Positions 1-12,600 of a DNA stretch of 64,000 nucleotides are shown here, piece after piece; within the stretch, counting starts at the first letter, position 1, and each line of letters starts with the position of its first letter. The notes beneath the pieces were generated by a model. The model saw only the letters and a list, made by a program, of their open reading frames with translations. It was not told where the DNA came from and ran no database searches. The DNA comes from Shouchella miscanthi (GTDB lineage: Bacteria > Bacillota > Bacilli > Bacillales > Bacillaceae_D). The position numbers were made by a program, and so were the translations under genes. The stretch lies in contig NZ_CP042163.1 of assembly GCF_007725405.1 (NCBI RefSeq), positions 682,001-746,000 on the forward strand, in the 5' to 3' direction.

Positions 1-3000
1 GGATTCTTAAGAGTGTTGGAGAGAGAATATAGTGGATTAAAAGGGAAAGTTATAGAGATTAGACATAACGATGTTCTGAAAACTGAAAATGTGCTGTTTG
101 ACATTATTAATCAAGAGCTATCTAACTATGATTCTTCTCATGACATCATATATCAAAAACAAAACAGATTAGTTAAAAGGTACGAAGAGTCAAGTTTAAA
201 AAGATATAATTCGGAGTACTTAAATACCGAATTAATAAAACAAGGAGTCTATATAATTGCTGGTGGGACTGGTGGATTAGGAGAGATTTTCGCGCAATAT
301 TTATCCAGAAAAATGGAAGCTAAGATAGTACTAGTTGGTCGGAGACCATACGATAATAGTGTTGCACTAGCAGTTGAAAAGATTCAATCTGGTGGAGGAG
401 AGGCTATATATTATCAATGTGATATTTCTAATCGACAACAAGTAGCAAATCTAATTAACTTCACCAAAAATCGCTTCAATAAAGGCATTAGTGGTATTTT
501 TCAATCTGTTGGAGTTATAAAGGATAGTCTTTTTAGAAATAAAGTTCCAAACGAAATCGATAAAGTGCTTAAACCAAAGATTGAGGGAACTCTTTATTTA
601 GATGAGTTAACTAAAGATGAGGACATAAAGTGTTTTGTTCTATTTTCTTCTATCTCTCCTATAATGGGGAACATTGGACAAAGTGATTATGCTTATGCCA
701 ATAGTTTTTTAGATGCTTTCGCTCACAAAAGAGAGCTTATGAGAAAACAAGGGAATCGTTCTGGAAAGACAATATCATTAAATTGGCCTTTCTGGAAAGA
801 TGGTGGCATGGGAATCGATAGCAATAAAAAGGATAGCATGGAAAGAGAATTTGGACTATATGATTTAGAAAGTATAGAGGGTATTGAAGCATTTGAAATT
901 GCTATGGGGCTAGAACATCCTCAACTTATTGTGATAAAAGGTGAAGTAAATAACTTAGATATTTTTTTAATGGACAAAGAAGTCGAAAATCCAGTTACGA
1001 ATATACAGACTAACATATTAGAAATAGAACACGTGCAGAAGGACCTAATCACTTTAGCGCAACAAATCCTTACTTCTAATGAAGTAATAGATGTAAAAAC
1101 AGACTTGACTGAGTATGGGTTGAATTCAATTACCATAACAGAGTTCAGTGGATTAGTTAGCAATTTCTATGGAGTTCAAATTCCTCCATCGGTATTTTTC
1201 GAGTACACTTCGTTAAATTCCATATCAGAGTATTTGTGCGAACAGCATTCTGGAGTGATCCAAAAACGTTATCATGGAAAGCCAACTGAAAACATTAAAC
1301 ATTTCTATTCGCCGGAGCTTATTAGATCAAATGAAGATGAAACTGGGTTAGAAAGTCTTAATGATGAGTCCACAAATACTTCAGCATCTATAGAGACAAC
1401 AGATATTGCGATTGTGGGAATAAGTGCGAAATTCCCTGGTGCAAATACCTTAGAAGATTTTTGGAACAATTTAATGTCGGGTAAGTCAGCCATTACTGAA
1501 ATTCCTGCTGAAAGAGGAGATTGGAAACATAGTTATAAGGATCTCGAAGAAGCAGATAAGAATCCAGTAAATATGGGGGGAGTCATATCAGATATAGATA
1601 AATTTGATCCTTTATTCTTTAATATTTCACCTAATGAAGCAAAACTTATGGACCCGCAGCAGCGAATTTTATTACAAGAAACATGGAGGGCGTTAGAGGA
1701 TTACGGTCAAAAGCCTTCAAGACTATCAGGTGAAGATGTGGGAGTATTCATTGGAGCCTTTACAAGCGATTATAACGACTTACTTATTAAAGAAGGTATT
1801 AATGAAGGTCATAGTGTTGCGGGTAACGATCATTCTATTTTAGCTAATAGAATTTCTTACTCATTTAACTTCAAAGGTCCTAGTGAGGCAATCGATACGG
1901 CATGCTCAAGTTCGTTGGTAGGTCTACATCGTGCTATACAATCATTAAAATTTGGCGAGTGTAAATTGGCTATAGTAGGAGGAGTTAACGCATTACTTTC
2001 TCCTGATGGATTTATTCGGGCAACAAATTCAGGCATGTTATCAGAGGGGAATAAAATTAAAAGTTTTGATAATTCAGCTGATGGTTACTTAAGAGGAGAA
2101 GGCTGCGGTGTAGTCGTAATAAAACCTTTAAGGAATGCGATTGAAGATAACGATAACATTTATTCTGTAATAAAAGGAAGTGCTATAAATCATAGTGGTA
2201 GAAGTTATGGACTCACGACGCCAAATATAAATGGACAATCTGATGTTATAGTCAAGGCGATGAATGTATCTAGAATTCCGCCTGAGTCTATTAGTTATAT
2301 TGAGGCTCATGGGACTGCTTCTAAGTTGGGAGACTCAATAGAAATCGATGCTTTTAAGAAGGCTTTCAGTCAACTTTCAGACACCACCAACCTTCAAAGT
2401 TATTGTGGGGTTGGTAGCGTTAAACCAAACATTGGCCATTTAGAAGCAGCATCTGGAATGGCATCTCTTTTTAAAGCGATATTAGTTCTAAAGCACAAAC
2501 AAGTACCTCCTACTATCAATTTTGATCAATTGAATGAGGACATTAATTTAGAGCAGTCACCTTTTTATATTGTCGATCAATCGAAGGATTTACGATCAAA
2601 AGCAGTAGACGTTAATGGTGAAGAATCGACTTTGAAAATTGGTGTACATTCGTTTGGATTTGGTGGGACTAATGCACATATTATTCTCGAAGAGCATATA
2701 TCAAAAACTAAACAAAATTTAAATCCTAAGTACAAGCATTTAATACCGATCTCTGCAAAAACAAAGTATTCATTATTCACCTATGTATCTTCTTTTGAAA
2801 AATGGTTGGACGGTAATAGAACCATTTCTATAGAGGATATAGCATATACATTACAAAATGGCAGAGAAGATATGCCAGAGAGACTTATCATGATTGTTAC
2901 TGATATAGAAGACTTAATTGATCAGTGCCAAAAGTATTTAAATGAAGAAAAGTTAGATTATTGGTATGAAGGGCATGTCACTAATAGACAAAGAGATTTA

Positions 3001-3636
3001 GATTGGATATTAGATAAGGAGATCCTTGAAAAGGTTATACGGAAGGCTATTGAAGAAGAAGACCACAAAAAAATAGCAAGATTGTGGGTTAGTGGATATT
3101 CAATCCAGTGGGAGGGATTTTATAAATTCGATTCAGTAAGCAGAATTTCCTTACCTACGTATGAGTTTGCTACCCAAAGTCACTGGTATAAACAACTTGA
3201 GGAAGAAATTGAGCGAGATATTAATCATGTTAGTTCTAAAATATCTAATGATCAGGAGACTTTAGTTTATGAAGAGAGTAATAAAAATTTATCTTCGGGA
3301 ATTAGTCTAGTAAGTAATCAAATTAAACAATTACTAGGAATACAAAGTATAAACCCATCTGAGAAGCTGTTGAACTATGGTTTTGACTCTATTATGGCTA
3401 TAAAACTTAAGTATCTATTAGAAGAAGAATTATTATTAAGTATTCCTCTAGAGATATTAGGAAAATCAACAACAATACAAGAAATTCAATCTTATCTAGA
3501 CAGAGAAATTAATAATTTCAATGAATTGGTTAAGACATCTGGTCAAGAGAAACATTCGGCGATTTTTCAAGATGATTTAACAAATGCCGATGAAGAAACC
3601 TTAATAGCACTATTTGAAAAAATAACTAATAAGTAA
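1..3636 (+). CDS. trans-AT polyketide synthase, C-terminal part (KR-ACP-KS-ACP)
   Basis: The reading frame is open to the left edge, so this is the 3' part of a longer gene; the ATG at 13 is probably internal. Domains in order: a ketoreductase with the NADPH motif GGTGGLG near nt 260 and the SDR Ser and Tyr residues in LFSSISP and DYAYANS; an ACP (GLNSIT, Ser codon near 1126); a ketosynthase from about 1400 to 2690 with Cys in DTACSSS (1903), His in EAHGT (2308) and NIGHLEA; the post-KS linker LPTYEF typical of trans-AT synthases; and a final ACP (GFDSIM, Ser near 3388). No acyltransferase is present. The protein ends in a short acidic tail with leucines that resembles the tail of the next synthase and may be a docking motif for a Cy-starting partner. 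The KS motif after HGT is AS rather than GT, so whether it extends the chain is uncertain. The family assignment is secure; the order of action is inferred from gene order. Confidence 0.95.
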   Translation, partial: GFLRVLEREYSGLKGKVIEIRHNDVLKTENVLFDIINQELSNYDSSHDIIYQKQNRLVKRYEESSLKRYNSEYLNTELIKQGVYIIAGGTGGLGEIFAQYLSRKMEAKIVLVGRRPYDNSVALAVEKIQSGGGEAIYYQCDISNRQQVANLINFTKNRFNKGISGIFQSVGVIKDSLFRNKVPNEIDKVLKPKIEGTLYLDELTKDEDIKCFVLFSSISPIMGNIGQSDYAYANSFLDAFAHKRELMRKQGNRSGKTISLNWPFWKDGGMGIDSNKKDSMEREFGLYDLESIEGIEAFEIAMGLEHPQLIVIKGEVNNLDIFLMDKEVENPVTNIQTNILEIEHVQKDLITLAQQILTSNEVIDVKTDLTEYGLNSITITEFSGLVSNFYGVQIPPSVFFEYTSLNSISEYLCEQHSGVIQKRYHGKPTENIKHFYSPELIRSNEDETGLESLNDESTNTSASIETTDIAIVGISAKFPGANTLEDFWNNLMSGKSAITEIPAERGDWKHSYKDLEEADKNPVNMGGVISDIDKFDPLFFNISPNEAKLMDPQQRILLQETWRALEDYGQKPSRLSGEDVGVFIGAFTSDYNDLLIKEGINEGHSVAGNDHSILANRISYSFNFKGPSEAIDTACSSSLVGLHRAIQSLKFGECKLAIVGGVNALLSPDGFIRATNSGMLSEGNKIKSFDNSADGYLRGEGCGVVVIKPLRNAIEDNDNIYSVIKGSAINHSGRSYGLTTPNINGQSDVIVKAMNVSRIPPESISYIEAHGTASKLGDSIEIDAFKKAFSQLSDTTNLQSYCGVGSVKPNIGHLEAASGMASLFKAILVLKHKQVPPTINFDQLNEDINLEQSPFYIVDQSKDLRSKAVDVNGEESTLKIGVHSFGFGGTNAHIILEEHISKTKQNLNPKYKHLIPISAKTKYSLFTYVSSFEKWLDGNRTISIEDIAYTLQNGREDMPERLIMIVTDIEDLIDQCQKYLNEEKLDYWYEGHVTNRQRDLDWILDKEILEKVIRKAIEEEDHKKIARLWVSGYSIQWEGFYKFDSVSRISLPTYEFATQSHWYKQLEEEIERDINHVSSKISNDQETLVYEESNKNLSSGISLVSNQIKQLLGIQSINPSEKLLNYGFDSIMAIKLKYLLEEELLLSIPLEILGKSTTIQEIQSYLDREINNFNELVKTSGQEKHSAIFQDDLTNADEETLIALFEKITNK

Positions 3637-3657
3637 AAATAGGTATAAGGAGAGGTC

Positions 3658-6600
3658 ATGTTGCATAAAGAAAAATTTTTAAAGTTGTCACAAGACCAAA
3701 AAAGACAATACCTTTTAGATATTCAAAATAAGGGAATTACAAATGACAATTCTCATTACGAGATTACAAAGCAACATAGATATCCAAAATTAAAAAAGAA
3801 TGTTAGTCAAAAATTTGATAACTTTCCTTTAACAGATATCCAAGAGTCTTTCCTAATAGGAAGATTTTATGGAGCTAGTCAAGATATGATAGGATGTCAC
3901 ATTTACTGTGAGTTCGAGAAAAAGAACCTTAGTATTAAAAAGATGAAGCATTCGTGGATGGAATTGGTCCGCCACCACGAAATGCTTCATACCATAATAC
4001 ATTCTTCAGGAGAGCAGAGTATTCAATTCGAAGTACCGGAGTTCGACATGCCAGTTCATGACTTTAGAATGGCTGAACATAAGGATGTTGAGGTGCATAA
4101 AACAAAGGTTAGAGACGAGCTTTCTCATAAAGTGTATAAAGCAAGTCAGTGGCCTTTGTTTGATCTCCAGTTCACCTTACTTCCCGAAGAGAATGTGCTT
4201 ATTCACTTGAGTATTGATGAATGGATTGTAGATGCCGCCAGTGTAGATTTACTTTTGGACCAATGGTATCAGTTATACCATGATCCTAGTTATACATTAC
4301 CAAGTTTAGATGTCTCTTTTCGTGATGTAGTCATGGCTTGGAAAGAATTCGAGGAATCGTCAGTTTTTCAACGAGATCTTACTTATTGGATGGGCAAACT
4401 TGAAAATGCGCCAGGCGGACCATCGCTTTCTATTAATAGAGCTCCGAAGCCTAGAGAAGGGTATTCATACTTTCCGCGCTACCGTTTGGCGGGAGAATTA
4501 GAAGAAGATCTATGGGATAGGCTTAAAGAAAAAGCCAAGGAACTAGAAATTTCACCAACCGTTCTTTTGGTCACTTTATTTTCTCAGACTTTAGAAGAAT
4601 ATAGTGAGTCGGACTCTTTTTCATTAATTCAGACTTACTTTAATCGCTTGCCACTTCATCCAAAATTGGATCAAGTGGTGGGGCCGTTTATCTCAACGAA
4701 TATTTTTATCTCAAACCAAGAAACTAATGATTGGAAAAAGCAAGCTCAAGCTAACCAAAAACAAATGTGGGAGGACTTAGACCATAGTTCTGTTAGTGGT
4801 GTTCGTGCTATGCGCGAGTTACGAGTAAAATCCAAGAATAAAGCTGTTCCTAATTTTCCAGTCGTATTTACTAGTATGTTAAATAATGTTGGAAAAGCAG
4901 GTCAAGGACGTACCAACTGGTTTCACTACATGACATATAACATTACACAAACACCGCAGGTGTATTTAGATCATCAAGTATCTGAACGAAACGGAGTACT
5001 TCACTTTAATTGGGATGTTGCGGAGGGATATCTTTCCCGTCAACTAGTAGAGGACATGTTTAAAAGGTATCAAGATCGTTTGCGAGACATCGTAAAGGAG
5101 GATGAAGAAGATACTTCTTCCATGATTTTTTCTTCATTTGAGCTTACAGATTTACAACAAACCTATGTCATAGGACGCCTTCAAGATGGAAATGAACAAA
5201 GCTGTCAGATATATCAAGAGTTTCAGGTTGAACAGCTAAATGTTTCTCGTCTCCAAAAGGCATGGCAACAACTTATTGAACACCATGAAATGTTACAAGC
5301 AGTTGTTCACGAAAATGGGACACAAGAGATTTTAGACCGTGTACCGGTCTATGACATTCCAGTTCATGTTGTGCAAAGCGTTCCAGAGATGGAAGTACGA
5401 GTTCAGCAGGTACGAGAGGAATTACAGGAACAAGTTTTCCCATTAGGGAAATGGCCATTGTTCGACCTCCGTGTCACACAAGGTTCAGAGGCCTCTTATG
5501 TACATTTGTGTACCGATGCGTTGATTGCCGATGGGGCAAGTCTATCTTTACTATATCAACAGCTTATGAACCTTTATAACAATCCAAAGACCGAGCTTCT
5601 GCCACTAGAGATGTCTTACCGTGATTATTGCAATCATATACGAGAAGAGCGTCAGTCAATAAAAGGACAAAAGGCGCGTGAATATTGGGAAAGGAAAATG
5701 GACACGATTGTATCGGGTCCTCAACTATCGTCACAAATTGATGCCTCTCGTACCGTCATGCAAGGAGTGGTATCAGACTGGCAAGCCTTGAAGGAAAAGG
5801 CGACCCGACGTGACGTAAAACCAGGAACAGTTTTACTTACAGCTTTTCAAGAAGTTCTGGCTGCTTACTTTGGAGAGGCCTTCACTACTGTTGTAGTAAA
5901 TTGGGACCGTCCTCCTATTCATGAACAGGTAAAGGATATTATAGGAGATTTTACGACGCTTAGTTATGTTGAATCGCGATCAACCGAACAATCATTCACA
6001 CATAAAGTGCTGTTAAACGAAAAAGAAATAAAAGAAGATCTCTCACATCGCTCGGTTAGTGGAATGCATGGGCTTCGAAAACGTGCGATGAGTCAGAAGA
6101 GCGGGGGCTTTCTTTCTTTTCCTATTGTATTCACGAATCTTGTGGATGACGATAAAATAAGCCTCGCTCCTGGATGGGAGATGGGGAAAAGCTTCTCTAA
6201 GACACCAGGGGTATACCTAGATATGATCCCTGTAGAAAAAAATAACGCACTTCATTTTCATTGGGACCTAATGGAAGGGCTACTACCATTAAATGTTGTA
6301 CAAGCGCTTTTTAGTCGGTACAGCGAACGATTAGCTGAGCTAGCTTCAGATGAAGAAAAATGGGAGGAACAGGCGTTGGAAAGACAAACAAGTACCTCCG
6401 GTACAATCCATGAGTGGTTTGAGCGACAAGTGACCACGTATTCACAAAATATTGCGCTCAAATGGAATCAAGAAGTGGTGACGTATCAAACGCTCAATGA
6501 ACGTTCTAATCAGTTAGCTCGTTACCTACAGTCTCAAGGTGTCGGCCCCGAAGTAATGGTAGGTGTTTGTGTGGAACGCTCACTAGATATGATGGTCGGA

Positions 6601-9600
6601 ATATTGGGGATTTTAAAGGCGGGAGGTGCGTATGTACCTCTAGATCCTGCTCAACCGAAGGACCGACTTGCCTATATCTTGGCGGATTCTGATGTTTCTC
6701 TAGTATTAACCAAGGAAACCGTTCTTTCCTCTCTACCTGAAACGAAAGCGACTCTTATTTGTCTGGACAAAGATCGTGATCTTTGGTCAACTCGACCAAT
6801 TACGAATTTGCATGTGCCTATGAATATAGATAACCTAGCCTATGTTATTTATACGTCTGGTTCAACAGGAAGACCTAAGGGCGTGTTAGTGACGCATCAA
6901 AACGTCGTTCGTCTGATGCGGGAAACTGAAGAATGGTATCACTTTAATGAATCCGATACCTGGACACTGTATCATTCGTATGCGTTTGACTTTTCAGTAT
7001 GGGAAATATGGGGAGCTTTATTGTATGGGGGAAAATTAATTATTGTTCCTTATAAGACAAGCCGATCTTTTGAGTCTTTCTATAGGTTATTAATAGAAGA
7101 AGGAGTGACCGTCTTAAATCAAACGCCAACGGCATTTCGTCAGCTAATGAGGATAGATGAACAGCAGGATTCCAAATCTCTTTCTTTACGATATATCATT
7201 TTTGGAGGCGAAGCGTTAGACCCACGTATCCTTGAAGGTTGGTTTGAACGTCATGGAGACCAAAGTCCTCAGCTAGTAAATATGTACGGGATTACAGAAA
7301 CTACAGTACATGTCACGTATCGTCGAATGACAAAAGGAGACGTTACTTCACCGACTAGTGTTATCGGTAGTCCTATACAAGACCTGCAGGTCTATATCTT
7401 GGATGAAGATCTCCAACCAGTGCCGAGAGGTAGCGTGGGGGAAATGTATATAGGCGGAGCTGGGGTAGCAAGAGGCTATTTGAATCAAGATCAATTGACA
7501 AAAGAACGATTTATTTCAAGCCCATTTAAATCGACAGAACGTCTTTATAAAACAGGAGATCTCGCTCATTATACAGAAACTGAGGAACTAGCTTTTGCGG
7601 GCCGAAACGATAATCAGGTTAAAGTACGAGGATTTCGGATTGAGTTAGGAGAAATTGAAGCTGCATTAAAAATGAATGAGCTTATAGAGGATGCTGTAAT
7701 AATAGTAAAAGATGATTTAGATGAACAACATATCATTGCCTATGTTGTCGCTAATAATTTATTATCTACTACTACTATTCGGCAAAAGTTACGTAATTTA
7801 CTTCCTGAGTATATGATCCCTAATTTGGTTATTCCAATAACCAAAATACCAATAACTTTAAATGGAAAACTAGACTATGCGAGTCTTCCGGATTATGAAA
7901 TCAAAGAAAAAAAGGCTAAACATTCATTCTACTTAAAAGATGCAGAAATTCTTAATTGCTTTACAGAAGTAATAAATAGAGAAGTAAGTCTTCGCGATAA
8001 TCTTTTTGATTTAGGAATCACTTCTATTCAAATCGTTAAAATTGCACAAAATATAAAAAATAAATTCGGAGTATCTGTACCAATAGAAATTTTTCTAGAC
8101 AGTAATGCTATTAATGATATTACTAACTATGTCATGGCAAATAATACACAATGTATAGAAGATTTTTCTACAAGCTCTTCTACTACTCAATACTTAATGC
8201 AAATAATTGAGGGGCTAACAGGATGTAGATTGATCAATGAAAATGAAAATATTTTTGATGCAGGCGTTACCTCGCTGACTATTATGAAAATTTCACAAAA
8301 AGTAAAAGAGGAGAAAGGTATTGATTTACCTGTAGAAGTATTTTTAGAAAATTCAACAGTTAGTGACATATCTAAATATATCAGCGATAAAAAGTTTAAA
8401 GTCGAGAGTGAAATAATTGACAGTGTTCATCAAAATCAATCTGTTGCATTAGAAAATATAGATTTTCAAGACCAACACTATATTTTAAGAAGAAATTCAT
8501 TAAATGGTAATGAATTCTGTCCAATGTCAATTGATAAGCTTAGTGAGCTGTTAGGACTACTTAAAACAAAAAATTCAAAAGAGAAAAGTCGTTACTTGTA
8601 TCCGTCAGCAGGAGGAAAGTATGCTGTTCAAACCTATGTGTTTATTAAAAATCGTGGTGTAGAAGGGATAGATCCAGGGATTTATTACTATCACCCTGAG
8701 AAGCATGGCTTGGTGTTAATTCAAAAAATAGAAGATATTAAAGAAAGAATATTTGAAGTGACTGATCAAGTTTATTTTGAGGATTCTAATTTATGTTTAT
8801 TTTTTATAGCCCAGTTAGAATCTCTTACACCTTTTTATGGTGATTTTAGTAAGGGTCTTGCTTTGTTAGATGGAGGATATATAAACCAGCTTTTATTAAG
8901 TCGTATGTTTTCTCTAAATTTAAAAGCTAGGGTAATCAACGCTATGGATTTTTCAAGTATAAGAGATCTTTTTAAATTGGATGATACTCATTTGTATATT
9001 CATAGTATTTGTATTGGTCATAATAATGAACTGGTAAATGAATACAAATCTGATGATATACAAAGTACATTAAAAAACTATCTACTTAATAAGAAACATG
9101 AAATTGTACCTGTTACAGATATGGATAATACTATTCAATATCCGACAATTGATTCTCAAACCTTAGAGAAAATTATAGAGAACAAAGTTCATATTAGGCA
9201 TGTAAGAGGGTATGAAGATATTATTTTGCTAAAAGAAGATTCTTTGGGAGATGAAGAGTATTACGTCCGAGCTTCTCAAAGGGTTTACGATAAAAGTACG
9301 ATAACATTCAAGAACTTCAGTAGGTTCTTATCCCTGTTACAGCCTAACAAGTCTGTTAAAGATCAGTATCTCTATTATAACTTGTTACCAGTGGGCTCTA
9401 TTAAGATGTATTTATACATTAAAAAAGGAGTCGTACAGGATGTAGAGCAAGGGTTTTATCGCTATGATCAAGAAAATCATCAGCTATTACTTGTTAAAAA
9501 AGAACTTGAAATTGACCTAGAGCAAACGCATTCTCCATTTAATAGAAAACATTATAGGAATTCTGGATTTTGCTTATTTATAACGACTGATAAGAATGAG

Positions 9601-12600
9601 ATAGCGGATCTTTATATGAATTATGCTAAACAATTTGCTTTATTTGAAGCAGGAAATATTGGTCAATTATTAATGGATCGTCAAGCTGAATTTGATATTG
9701 GTTTAGTTCCAATTGGAGGAAACAATTTTGAAAAGATAAAAGAAGATTTCTCATTTACTGGTAGTGATATTTTACTTCATAGTTTCTTTGGAGGTCCTTA
9801 TAAACATACTTACCTTAGAAAATCAGAAGATCTTTTAAAAGTGAAAACCTCAAACAAAGTGGAACTAGTAGAACCAGAACACAATATAAAGCAACTCCCT
9901 ACTTCTAAAGGTATTGCCATTATAGGATTAAGTGGACGTTACCCAGAAGCTATTAATATGGATGAATACTGGTTGAATTTAAAGAATGGTAGGCACAGTA
10001 TAACTCGCCTATCAAAAGAACGCTCTCGTCTTTATGACAACGATGATAGAAGTAGAGAGCAATGGGGGGGATTTGTTCAAGATATTGATCAGTTCGACAG
10101 TTTGTTGTTTAATATATCTCCATCCGAAGCAAAAAACATGGATCCTCAAGAGCGTATGGCGCTTCAGACTGTTTGGGAATGCTTTGAAGATGCTGGTTAT
10201 ACAGTAGAGTCATTAAAGAAAAAAGCTCCAGAAGTCGGAGTTTTTGTAGGGGCTATGTGGAATGACTATCAGAACTACGGAGAAAAAGAGTGGGAGAATA
10301 ATCAGCAAGCCCGAGTAGCATCCATGCATTCCTCAATAGCAAATAGAATTAGTCATTTTTTTGGTTTAATTGGACCTAGCATCTCGGTTAATACATCCTG
10401 CTCCTCTTCTTTAACAGCGATTCATTTAGCTCAAGAAAGTATAAAAAGAGGAGAGTGTGATGCAGCTATAGTAGTGGGGGTTAACCTAATTTCTCACCCT
10501 TACCACTATGATTCTCTGCAGCAGCAAGGATTGCTCTCTATTAATGATAAGAGCGCGGCCTTTTCGGCTGAGGGTACTGGGTTAATTCCTGGTGAGGGTG
10601 TAGGAGCTATATTAATTAAGCCCATAGAAGATGCGATTATTGATAAAGATCAAGTATATGCGCTAATAAAAGGTAGCGTACTTAATCACTACGGAGAAGA
10701 TTCTAGGTATGGATCACCGAACAAAAAAATGCAAGTGCAATCTATTCAGAAACTGTTGAGTAAAACACAGACACCTGTGGATACAATTGATTATATCGAG
10801 TGCGCCGCCACAGGTTCTAGTTTGGCAGATGCTACAGAATATGATGCCATTAAAGAGGTTTTTCAGAAGCAATCTCTGAAAATAGGATCGGTTAAGCCTA
10901 ATATTGGGCACTTGGAATCAGCATCATCTATGTCACAACTTTCTAAGGTATTACTACAATTTAAAAACGAGAAGATTGCACCTACTATCCATTCTAAGCC
11001 ATTAAATCCTTTTTTAAAGTCAGAGGATGGGCAGGTAGAAATCATAAATCAGTTAGAGACATGGAAAACAAGCAAGCCTAAGCTTGCCCTCATCAGCTCT
11101 TATGGAGCAATGGGATCTATTGGTCACTTACTGGTTAAAGAATATAAGAGAAAGCACACTCGAGAACTAAAAACTTCTCGTCCAGAAGTATTCTTATTTT
11201 CAGCAGAATCTAAAGAACAGTTAAAAACATACGCTAAAAAGTTCTTGTCTTACCTGGATCTCTCTGGGATAGATAAAAATATTCATGATATTGCTTTTAC
11301 TCTTCACGTAGGCAGGAAAAAAATGAAAGAAAGAATGGCCATAATTGCTGAAAACAAAGATGATCTAAAAAACAAGTTAGAAGCGTACATGTCTAATCAA
11401 TATGTAAATGATGTTTATACTGACAGCTTTGAAGGAGCTGAAGATAGAAACGAATGGACTGGAGAATTCTATAATGCAGAGCAAATTGCGGCTCATTGGA
11501 TTAAAGGATTGGATGTAGATATTGAAAAGTTTTTTGAAAAAGGACAACGAATATCTTTGCCAACCTATCCATTCGAGAAAGAAAGTCACTGGTACAAAAA
11601 AGATACATTGATAAGTCGCAAGGTAGTTGATAAGGATATTTCTAATTATGAAGATATTTCAATGGAAACCTCCAATGAAATTGAAGCCCTAGAGGAGTAC
11701 CTTTTCGAAATTATTTCTGAGATTACAGAGATCCCTTTTCATCGATTAGATAAAGGAAGTAGTTTTGAAAGTTATGGAATTAATTCGCTTCTAATTACTG
11801 CTTTAAATGAAAAATTAGAAAAAGATTTTGGAATAACATCTAAGACCTTATTCTTTGAAAACAGAACTATTGAAGACTTAGCAATTAGTATGAATTCTTT
11901 TAAAGAAAAAGCTATCTCAAAAAAGAAGAAATTCAAACCGGCAAACAATGAAAATCAGAACAATTCTCAGATTGAAAATAATGCTGACGAAATGGATAAC
12001 TACTCTAATAATGATATAGCCATTATTGGAGTAAGCGGAAAATATGCTCAATCAGATGATATAAGTGAATTATGGAAGAATTTGAAGGCAGGAAAAGACT
12101 GCATAACTGAAATTCCTTCAGATCGATGGGATAATGAACAGTTCTTTAATAGTGATAAAAGTATTAAAGGAAATATATATGGTAAATGGGGAGGATTTAT
12201 AAAAGATGTTATTAAATTCGATCCATTGTTTTTTAACATATCTCCTAAAGAAGCGGAGAGAACAGATCCTCAAGAACGATTATTCTTGCAAAACACTTGG
12301 GAGTGTATTGAAGATGCTGGTTATACACGGAGTTCTATACAGAGAAAATATCAAGGGGAAGTAGGCGTATTTGTTGGCTCAATGTATCAGGAATATCAAT
12401 TGTATGGTCATTTAGAAAAGCAGAGCAGTGAGAATGTGGCGCTGGGTTCATCTGCAGGTTCAATAGCAAGCCGTGTATCTTACTTTTTTGATTTTAATGG
12501 ACCGAGCTTAGCAATTGATACGATGTGTTCTTCAGCTTTAACTAGTCTACATTACGCGGTTGAGAGTGTTAAGCGTAAGGAATGCAAAGTTGCTGTAGTT

